A DNA stretch of 26,281 nucleotides from Gaoshiqia sp050298035. Lineage in GTDB: Bacteria; Bacteroidota; Bacteroidia; Bacteroidales; Prolixibacteraceae. Position numbers and translations under genes: made by a program. The notes beneath the pieces are model-generated. The model was not told the origin of the DNA, ran no database searches, and saw nothing but the letters and a program-made list of their open reading frames with translations. Shown here piece by piece: positions 8,316 through 15,100 of this stretch. Where the stretch lies: contig JBNKTK010000042.1 of the NCBI GenBank assembly GCA_050298035.1, forward strand, positions 1 through 26,281, written 5' to 3'. Each line of letters starts with the position of its first letter. Position 1 is the first letter of the stretch.

Positions 8316-9728
8316 ATGAGAGAGCACTTAAAACACCCAATATTTTCAATTATTTCAGAAGAAGCTGATCAGTTGGGACAAGCCTGTTTTGTAATAGGCG
8401 GTTTTGTCAGGGACTTATTATTGAACCGGAATTCGAAAGATATTGACGTTGTTACTCTGGGCAGTGGGATTGATCTTGCCAAACGCGTCGCTAAGCGATT
8501 GGGTCCCAAAACGCCGGTAAGTGTTTTCAAAAATTTCGGCACAGCCATGATCAAATCTGGCGACCTGGAAGTTGAATTTGTTGGGGCACGAAAAGAATCT
8601 TACCAGCGTGATTCCCGCAAACCAATTGTGGAAGACGGCACCCTGGAGGATGACCAAAAAAGGCGTGACTTCACGATTAATGCCCTGGCAATTTGCCTGA
8701 ACAAAGACAATTTCGGTGAGCTTATTGATCCGTTCAACGGGATTGAGGACCTGAAGAATGGCATTATCCGCACACCGCTTGAGCCGGGCATTACCTTCTC
8801 TGACGACCCACTAAGAATGATGCGGGCAATTCGTTTTGCCACCCAATTGAATTTTACAATCGAAGAGCAAACATTGAATGCGATTACTGAGAACAGGGAG
8901 CGAATAGGCATCATCTCAAAAGAACGGATTATCGAAGAAATGAATAAAATGATTTTGGCAGATAAACCCTCGAAAGGATTCAAATTGCTTGACAAAACCG
9001 GCCTGCTCGAACTCATATTCCCTGAATTGTACAAGATGAAGGGAATCGAAGAAAACAACGGGATCGGCCATAAAGACAACTTCTTCCATACGCTTGAAGT
9101 GCTCGACCGCATTGTGCCAAACACGAATAACCTTTGGCTGCGCTGGTCTGCACTTTTGCACGACATTGCCAAGCCAAGAACAAAACGATTTGTGCCGGGA
9201 ATTGGCTGGACTTTTCATGCGCACAACCATGTTGGCGAGAAAATGGTTCCCGGTATTTTCCGCCGGATGAAACTTCCGCTGAATGAAAAGATGAAGTACG
9301 TTCAGAAGATGGTATCGCTGCATATGCGCCCGATTGTATTGTCAGAAGAAGAAGTGACGGACTCAGCTGTACGCAGGCTCCTTTTCGAAGCCGGTGATGA
9401 TATTGATGACCTGATGACCCTGTGTGAAGCTGATATCACATCAAAAAATGAAGCAAAAGTGAAACGGTACCTCAAGAACTTCCAGTTGGTTCGCGAAAAG
9501 CTAAAAGACCTGGAAGAGAGGGACCATATCCGGAATTTTCAACCACCGGTTTCGGGCGAAGAAATCATGGAAGTCTTTGGACTTTCGCCGTGTCGCGAAG
9601 TTGGAGTAATTAAAAATACAATCAAAGAAGCCATATTGGAGGGAGAGATTCACAACGATTACCAGGAAGCTTTTGACTACATGATCAGGAAAGCCGCAGA
9701 AATGGGACTACGCCCGGTAAAACACTAG
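8316..9728 (+). CDS. tRNA CCA nucleotidyltransferase with HD domain
   Basis: This 470-residue protein belongs to the class II CCA-adding polymerase family, which builds or repairs the 3' CCA end of tRNAs. The nucleotidyltransferase head shows GGFVRD at 28-33 and the metal-binding DID at 42-44, then RRDFTINALA and FSDDPLRMMRAIRFA of the neck region. A C-terminal HD phosphohydrolase domain follows, with His282-Asp283 in WSALLHDIAKP and a further HAHNHVGEKM. HD-containing members can also carry phosphatase or phosphodiesterase activity. Length is normal for the Bacteroidota form. The start ATG has no plausible upstream alternative. Its stop codon overlaps the stop of the gene on the other strand within a palindromic CTAG. 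Confidence 0.95.
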   Translation: MREHLKHPIFSIISEEADQLGQACFVIGGFVRDLLLNRNSKDIDVVTLGSGIDLAKRVAKRLGPKTPVSVFKNFGTAMIKSGDLEVEFVGARKESYQRDSRKPIVEDGTLEDDQKRRDFTINALAICLNKDNFGELIDPFNGIEDLKNGIIRTPLEPGITFSDDPLRMMRAIRFATQLNFTIEEQTLNAITENRERIGIISKERIIEEMNKMILADKPSKGFKLLDKTGLLELIFPELYKMKGIEENNGIGHKDNFFHTLEVLDRIVPNTNNLWLRWSALLHDIAKPRTKRFVPGIGWTFHAHNHVGEKMVPGIFRRMKLPLNEKMKYVQKMVSLHMRPIVLSEEEVTDSAVRRLLFEAGDDIDDLMTLCEADITSKNEAKVKRYLKNFQLVREKLKDLEERDHIRNFQPPVSGEEIMEVFGLSPCREVGVIKNTIKEAILEGEIHNDYQEAFDYMIRKAAEMGLRPVKH

Positions 9729-10774
9729 GGATGGATAGTCAACTTTAGCCGAATTGGCAGGTGGTCGCTAAATCCGCCCTGATATTTATATCCCAGATAG
9801 GTTCGGAATAATTTCTTACCGCCATATTTCAAGTCAGGCTCAAATAAGAAAGGCATACTCACAATGGAGGCATCCCCAAAAGAAGTTCCAACGTTGGATC
9901 CATTCAACAAATAATCCGACACAATAACCTGATCAAAAATTTGCCAGCTTTGTTCGTGTTTCAATGTTCCCCGTGGTTGCCATGCCGATGATAAATTAAT
10001 CAACTCTCCAAAAACCGCCACATCATCAGTCTCCGCCGCCATCAATACGCTGTTCATACTTCTATTTGAAGGTTGATCATTAAAATCACCCATTATCACA
10101 ACTTTTGGCTCGGATTCAGCCTGACGAATCCGGTCGATTGCAGCTTTTAATGTATTGGCAGCAATAATCCTCAAGGGCTCCGTTTCAACCTGCCCACTGT
10201 ACCTTGATGGCCAGTGATTGATAAAAACATGAAGTGTGTCCAATGTTTGCAACAAAAAATCAGCCTGCAATATTTCCCTGGTACTTAAACTGTTTCCGGC
10301 GGCATCGATCAACTGAATATACTTAAAGCCAATTGGGGTTACTTGCTCCGGAAGGTAAATCAGTACCACATCAATACCTCGTTCATCCGGAGAATCCTTA
10401 TGAATGATCCGGTACCCAAATTTCGATAGAGGTGTTTTTGAAAGCAGATCTTCCAACACTTCCCTGTTCTCAACCTCACACAAACCAACAATAGCTGGTT
10501 GCTCAAACCCACATGAACCGATAATTACTTTTGCGGTATTGTACAGTTTTGCCTCATATCTTTTGTATGTCCAGTGCCGTTCACCACGGGGCAAAAACTC
10601 TTCATCACGGGTTGAGGCATCGTCTTCGGTATCAAAAAGATTTTCAGTATTATAAAAAAGAATATTCAGGGAAGAATCTCTTTCAACAACCTGGGCAGTA
10701 ACCAGCGAAGAGATAAAAAAAAGAATGAGCGTGACTAATTCCCGATTATTTCGATGTCTTTTCAATACGTTCAT
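9725..10774 (-). CDS. Secreted endonuclease/exonuclease/phosphatase-family protein
   Basis: A signal peptide (VTLILFFISSLVTAQ, cut near residue 28) precedes a complete EEP fold of about 320 residues. Motifs in order are ILFYNTENLFD, VGLCEVEN (metal-binding Glu), DERGIDVVLIY, VFINHWPSR (catalytic His), MGDFNDQPS and the terminal SDHLPIRLKL. Relatives include DNases, sphingomyelinases and lipid phosphatases; the substrate cannot be read from sequence. An upstream in-frame GTG at 10780 would add two residues, but the ATG at 10774 starts a more ordinary signal peptide. The gene overlaps the end of the preceding lipoprotein gene by 29 nt, so the two are surely cotranscribed. It is predicted to be exported to the periplasm or beyond. 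Confidence 0.88.
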   Translation of the reverse strand: MNVLKRHRNNRELVTLILFFISSLVTAQVVERDSSLNILFYNTENLFDTEDDASTRDEEFLPRGERHWTYKRYEAKLYNTAKVIIGSCGFEQPAIVGLCEVENREVLEDLLSKTPLSKFGYRIIHKDSPDERGIDVVLIYLPEQVTPIGFKYIQLIDAAGNSLSTREILQADFLLQTLDTLHVFINHWPSRYSGQVETEPLRIIAANTLKAAIDRIRQAESEPKVVIMGDFNDQPSNRSMNSVLMAAETDDVAVFGELINLSSAWQPRGTLKHEQSWQIFDQVIVSDYLLNGSNVGTSFGDASIVSMPFLFEPDLKYGGKKLFRTYLGYKYQGGFSDHLPIRLKLTIHP

Positions 10775-12191
10775 AAGCACCTAAATCGGGTGCAGCATCA
10801 CTTGTGCGGCTCTGATTAAGCAAATCAAACGGGAATAAATTGCCAATTTCTTTGGAACCGGCATCTTTTGCAGGACTGAGGGTATCCAATTGAAAAACCA
10901 TATTTTCATATGGATCAATAAATTTGGGATCTGCACCTTTCAATATTCCGGCATAATGTTCCGGATTGGTCACCTTAAATGTATCGGAAAGTTGAAGAAG
11001 ACAATGATCAAAACGGTAGTTAAAGACCGCCTCATCACTCTTAATCAGCGACAATTCATTACCTGTGATAATGTTACCGGTAACAATACTGTTTGCAAAG
11101 TATGCCTTATTCAGATCACCAACAAAGGTCTCACTTCCCCCATTAACCTGGCTAACAATCACGTGATCAGAAATAGTCAACGAAGATGTTGATCGTGAAC
11201 GGGTGGAGTATCCTCCCCAATAGTTTGCAATTGTAGTATGGTAAAATTCGTACTCTCCCCCAACTAAAAGAGCTGCGGCATAATATCCGCAGTTATAGAT
11301 CAGGCTATTGTAGGCCTGAATTTTCGATTTCAACGAATAAATCCCGGCATACGCGTGATTATAAATTTTAGAGTTAGCAATCACGACCGATGCATAGCCA
11401 TCGTTTTCAATGGTTCCTACCTGCAAACCGGTGTTGGCATTTTTAATTTCAACATGATCAAACAAATTATCATGACTTCCTGAAAACAGCAAAATGCCAT
11501 TCCATTGGTCGGGAACCTCCTGATAAACATCTTCAAGCCTGTCTCCCTGAAAAACAATTGGCTGCTCCAGCGTACCGTCAGCAATAATTTTACCTTTCAC
11601 ATAAAGCCCGGTACCACCATGAAAGTATACTTTTGCTCCCGGATCAATTGTCAGTACGACCCCGCTGTCAACTTTTGTATTTGAGTAAATCAGGTACGGT
11701 TTTTCGGCAGTCCAGGTCGTAGCCAGGGAAATTGGCTCCTTTATCAGGACAATGTCTTGTCCCCAGGCCACCAGGTTAACATCCTGCAAATTGGCATTCG
11801 TTAAAAATTCAATCGAATCTTTTACCTCGATTGGTAAGTCTTTACCAACAGGGTCAATGGTCACCTCAACAAAAATGTAAATACTGTCTTTGGGTGGTAT
11901 CTCAACATCGAATAATTCGTTAGACGGGAAACCATTAATATTTAAACGAAAATTGGAGTTGTCACCTCCTGCCAGCCTGATATTTGAAATCAGGATTTTT
12001 TGATCGTAGGGATTGTAAACTTTTAGGTGTTGGGTTGTTGAACCGATAGTTGTAAAGATGGTATCAAACATCACTGTATCAACCGAAAAACCAAGCTTTG
12101 CATCAGAAGAAGTAAGATACTTTTCATCTTCACATGAGACCATGTAGAATAGTGCAAAAAAGACACAAATGATATAAAGATGTTTCTTCAC
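10746..12191 (-). CDS. Right-handed beta-helix lipoprotein, probably surface-exposed
   Basis: The 481-residue product starts at GTG (12191) and has a lipoprotein signal ending MVSC, with Cys20 as the acylated residue. It is followed by the acidic EDE, which resembles the lipoprotein export signal that sends Bacteroidota lipoproteins to the cell surface. Residues 25-150 look like a beta-sandwich domain. From about 165 to 440 short repeats rich in Gly, Asn, Ile and Val (for example VVIANSKIYNHAYAGIYS) indicate a right-handed parallel beta-helix, a fold used by polysaccharide lyases and by adhesive proteins. No lyase catalytic motif is evident, so the function is unknown. It follows the symporter gene by 106 nt and overlaps the next gene by 29 nt. 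No closer ATG would preserve the signal peptide. Confidence 0.85.
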   Translation of the reverse strand: MKKHLYIICVFFALFYMVSCEDEKYLTSSDAKLGFSVDTVMFDTIFTTIGSTTQHLKVYNPYDQKILISNIRLAGGDNSNFRLNINGFPSNELFDVEIPPKDSIYIFVEVTIDPVGKDLPIEVKDSIEFLTNANLQDVNLVAWGQDIVLIKEPISLATTWTAEKPYLIYSNTKVDSGVVLTIDPGAKVYFHGGTGLYVKGKIIADGTLEQPIVFQGDRLEDVYQEVPDQWNGILLFSGSHDNLFDHVEIKNANTGLQVGTIENDGYASVVIANSKIYNHAYAGIYSLKSKIQAYNSLIYNCGYYAAALLVGGEYEFYHTTIANYWGGYSTRSRSTSSLTISDHVIVSQVNGGSETFVGDLNKAYFANSIVTGNIITGNELSLIKSDEAVFNYRFDHCLLQLSDTFKVTNPEHYAGILKGADPKFIDPYENMVFQLDTLSPAKDAGSKEIGNLFPFDLLNQSRTSDAAPDLGAYERIEKTSK

Positions 12192-12226
12192 GCAGAGTTT
12201 TTAGGTTTAACGAGGCTACCAGCTCC

Positions 12227-12240
12227 TTTAGTATACTAAA
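12227..12240. promoter_or_regulatory. 14-bp perfect palindrome upstream of the beta-helix lipoprotein gene
   Basis: TTTAGTATACTAAA is perfectly self-complementary and lies 36 nt upstream of the GTG start, in the 106-nt gap between the symporter gene and the lipoprotein gene. It could be an operator or part of a transcription boundary. No U-tract follows it on the minus strand. Confidence 0.35.
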
Positions 12241-12297
12241 ATACAAAATGATTTTTACAAATTTTAACATTTTTTACGAGAAGATGAAGTCTTTATT

Positions 12298-13737
12298 TTA
12301 GTTTCTCCTGATTAATCCGAAAAGTCCCAGGACAGTTAACATTCCATTAATAATCAGCAGCTCAAAACCAAACTTGTACCCATCAAAAAGTTGTTCGGAA
12401 TAGCTGGAAATAAAAAAAGAAATAACCGGGGCGCCAACAGCTACAAAGGGGACATATTTATCGTGAATCTTCTTTTTATTGAAAAAACTAAAAAGAAACA
12501 GCCCAAGAATTGGCCCATAAGTATAACCGGCAGCCTTAAAAACAGCAACAACAACACTTTCGTCATTAATAACCCGAAAAATCAGAATGACGACAACCAG
12601 CAGGACAGAAAATCCCAGATGCACCAGGGTGCGATACTTCAAGCCGGACTTTTTCGTTCCGTCCCCGATACTCAGAAAGTCGACACAAAACGATGTCGTC
12701 ATGGCAGTCAATGCAGAATCGGCACTTGAAAAAGCAGCCGCCGTAATCCCAAGCAAAAATGCAATCGCTACAGCTTTCCCCAAGTAATTCAAGGCCAACA
12801 ACGGGTAAAGCTGATCGGTTGCCTGCGGTATTTCCAGCCCGATCGTTCCGGCATACTGATACAAGAGCACACCAAGTCCAAGAAATAACAACACAACAAA
12901 TACAAAGAAAGAGCTGAATACAAACATATTTATCCTCGCTTCTTTCAAGTTTCTACAGGTCAGGTTTTTCTGCATAATATCCTGATCCATGCCGTTGATC
13001 ACCAAAGTCATGAAGATGCCGGCTAGAAATTGTTTCAGAAAGAAATTTGGTGAACGCCAATCGAAGTAAAAAACGGTTGACAGATCGCTGCCTTTTATTG
13101 CACTGACAATCTCACCTGTGCCTGCGCCCATTTTCGAGCTGATTTCGTAAATCGTAAAAACTACAGCCAGTACCAGGAAAGTTGTTTGCAAGGTATCAGT
13201 CCAAACAATGGTTTTTATGCCTGCCCTGAAAGTGTATACCCAGATCAGCAGGACACTGATGCAAACCGAGACAGGGAAAGGGATTCCAAAAGTATCGAAA
13301 AATGCCAGTTGCAAAACCAAGGCTACCAAGTACAACCGGAAGGCTGCCCCGATCACCTTGGACAGCAAAAAGAAAAACGATGCCGTTTTTAAACTGTAAA
13401 AGCCAAGCCGTTCTTCGAGAAATGAATAAATTGAAATGAGGTTTAGCCGGTAATAAAACGGTAGAAGCAAAAGGGCAATCAGCCAGTAGCCAACCAAATT
13501 ACCCAACACAAATTGCAAGTACGAAAAGGAAGATGTGCCAACCTCGCCAGGCACCGAAATAAATGTAACTCCCGACAAAGTTGCCCCAAGCATCCCGTAA
13601 GCCACCAGAAACCATGGCGATGATTTATTGGCATTGAAAAAGCTCAGCTGATCAGCCTTTCTTGAAGTCATCCACGAAATGAGCATCAGCAATAAAAAAT
13701 ATCCGGCAATAACAATAAAAACCTCTACAGGACTCAT
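12298..13737 (-). CDS. Sodium:solute symporter (SSS family), candidate MurNAc transporter
   Basis: A 479-residue polytopic inner-membrane protein with about 13 hydrophobic segments and SSS-family signatures: the N-terminal SFFNANKSSPWFLVAYGM, GATLSGVTFISVPGEVG, AGIKTIVWTDTLQT and AAAFSSADSALTAMTTSF. SSS proteins couple solute uptake to sodium. The open frame extends three codons further to a TTG, but the ATG at 13737 overlaps the upstream stop as TAATG, a classic translational-coupling arrangement, so I start there. Coupling to a NamZ-like muramidase suggests that the substrate is MurNAc or a related sugar. As I recall, the Tannerella forsythia MurNAc transporter MurT is of this family. Family is certain; substrate is inferred from context alone. 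Confidence 0.92.
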   Translation of the reverse strand: MSPVEVFIVIAGYFLLLMLISWMTSRKADQLSFFNANKSSPWFLVAYGMLGATLSGVTFISVPGEVGTSSFSYLQFVLGNLVGYWLIALLLLPFYYRLNLISIYSFLEERLGFYSLKTASFFFLLSKVIGAAFRLYLVALVLQLAFFDTFGIPFPVSVCISVLLIWVYTFRAGIKTIVWTDTLQTTFLVLAVVFTIYEISSKMGAGTGEIVSAIKGSDLSTVFYFDWRSPNFFLKQFLAGIFMTLVINGMDQDIMQKNLTCRNLKEARINMFVFSSFFVFVVLLFLGLGVLLYQYAGTIGLEIPQATDQLYPLLALNYLGKAVAIAFLLGITAAAFSSADSALTAMTTSFCVDFLSIGDGTKKSGLKYRTLVHLGFSVLLVVVILIFRVINDESVVVAVFKAAGYTYGPILGLFLFSFFNKKKIHDKYVPFVAVGAPVISFFISSYSEQLFDGYKFGFELLIINGMLTVLGLFGLIRRN

Positions 13738-14903
13738 TATCGACAAGGTTCATCGGGGTACAACAAATATTTCTTTCGCATCTCAAGATATTGCTCCAAT
13801 TCCGGCTTCCAGAATTCCTCAATTTCTTCCAACGTTTTTCCTGTCCGGATATCTTTCAACAACTGATCGGTTCCGGCCAATAAATTAAACCAGCGTTCCG
13901 AGCTCAAGAAATCATCCTCATCATCAAACATCCTGTAATATTTCAGGAAGTATGACAAAGTGAACCTGGTCTTCAAACAGGCATTTCGCAAATCTTCACC
14001 ATAACAAACCTTCCCTTCCTGCTTTGGATGTTTTGACATACCAACAATACTTTCCGGTGTGATACAAAACGCTCCAAAACGTTCATCCGGATACCCGATC
14101 ACCTGAAAAGGAAACTTCGTACCGCGCCCGACACTCACGTTTGTCGCTTCGAAAAAACACAACGAAGGATAAAGCCGAATTGCCACGTCATTGGGCAAAT
14201 TTGGCGAAGGTTTCACGGGTAATGAATAACTTGTTTGATGCGTATAGTTTTTCACAGGAACGATTGTCAAAGTACAGGTCTCGCCCTGGGCCAGCCAACC
14301 TTCCCCGTTAATCATTTTCGCCAGTTCGCCAAGTGTGCAGCCGTGTACCACCGGTATGGGGTGCATGCCAACAAACGACTTAAATTCAGGTTTTAACACC
14401 GGCCCTGCCACATAATCGCCATTAGGATTCGGGCGATCGAGTATAATGAGCGGAACGTTGGTTTCGGCACAAGCCTCCATCACGTAATGCATCGTGCTGA
14501 GGTAAGTATAAAATCGCACCCCAACATCCTGAATATCAAACACCATAATATCCAGTCCCTGCATTTGTGCCGGGGTTGGCTTTTTATTATCGCCATATAA
14601 TGAAATTACAGGCAAACCGGTTGCTTCATCTTTCTGATCCCCAATTTCTTCTCCGGCATCGGCATCGCCCCGAAAACCATGTTCCGGGCAAAAAACCTTC
14701 TCCACATCTATTTTTTCATCAATAAGAAAATCAAGCAAATGCCGGTCGCCCACCATTGAAGTATGATTGACAACCAATCCGACCTTCTTCCCGTCAAGTA
14801 GCGAAAGATACATTTCCGGCTGGTCAGCTCCGGTCTTAACATCCTGAGCCCAAAGTCCTGCTGACAAAAGTATAACCTGAATAAAGACAACTAAAATCCG
14901 CAT
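13737..14903 (-). CDS. NamZ-like exo-beta-N-acetylmuramidase (DUF1343/GH171)
   Basis: The 388-residue exported protein (signal peptide ILLSAGLWA, cut near residue 19) is full-length DUF1343. Visible motifs are KVGLVVNHTSMVG, CPEHGFRG at residues 72-79 (its Glu74 is in the motif proposed to carry the catalytic acid in B. subtilis NamZ), DIQDVGVRFYTY, ILDRPNPNG and FVGMHPIPVVHGCTLGELA, then the C-terminal RGTKFPFQVIG. B. subtilis NamZ (YbbC) removes terminal MurNAc from peptidoglycan fragments and founded family GH171. Here it is coupled by TAATG to a sodium symporter and is divergent from a NagZ-like fusion, mirroring the NagZ-AmiE-NamZ set of B. subtilis. A TACATTCG sequence 21 nt upstream of the start (14925-14932) is a one-mismatch -7 box. 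Activity is inferred from family. Confidence 0.9.
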   Translation of the reverse strand: MRILVVFIQVILLSAGLWAQDVKTGADQPEMYLSLLDGKKVGLVVNHTSMVGDRHLLDFLIDEKIDVEKVFCPEHGFRGDADAGEEIGDQKDEATGLPVISLYGDNKKPTPAQMQGLDIMVFDIQDVGVRFYTYLSTMHYVMEACAETNVPLIILDRPNPNGDYVAGPVLKPEFKSFVGMHPIPVVHGCTLGELAKMINGEGWLAQGETCTLTIVPVKNYTHQTSYSLPVKPSPNLPNDVAIRLYPSLCFFEATNVSVGRGTKFPFQVIGYPDERFGAFCITPESIVGMSKHPKQEGKVCYGEDLRNACLKTRFTLSYFLKYYRMFDDEDDFLSSERWFNLLAGTDQLLKDIRTGKTLEEIEEFWKPELEQYLEMRKKYLLYPDEPCR

Positions 14904-15100
14904 GAAATGTAATTTTTTGATTTACGAATGTAAGAAATCGAGCTTAATTGAGTTTATAAATACTTTAAATTAATTGCTGCCGGATAGTCTACCTTCCAAA
15001 TTTCATGCAAAAAGGAATGAAGAAAAAAAGAATAGGTTTACAACTCCGAATAGGGCTTCAATTAAAGTTTACTATTTTTAAGCGATCAAAATTACACCCG

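Noticed and set aside
8600..9172. 190-residue minus-strand open frame
   Set aside because: It lies wholly inside the CCA-transferase gene, whose motifs are intact; its serine-rich product is an antisense shadow.
13738..13746. Upstream TTG start for the symporter adding three residues
   Set aside because: The ATG at 13737 gives a TAATG overlap with the preceding stop, a common coupled start; the TTG extension adds nothing recognisable.
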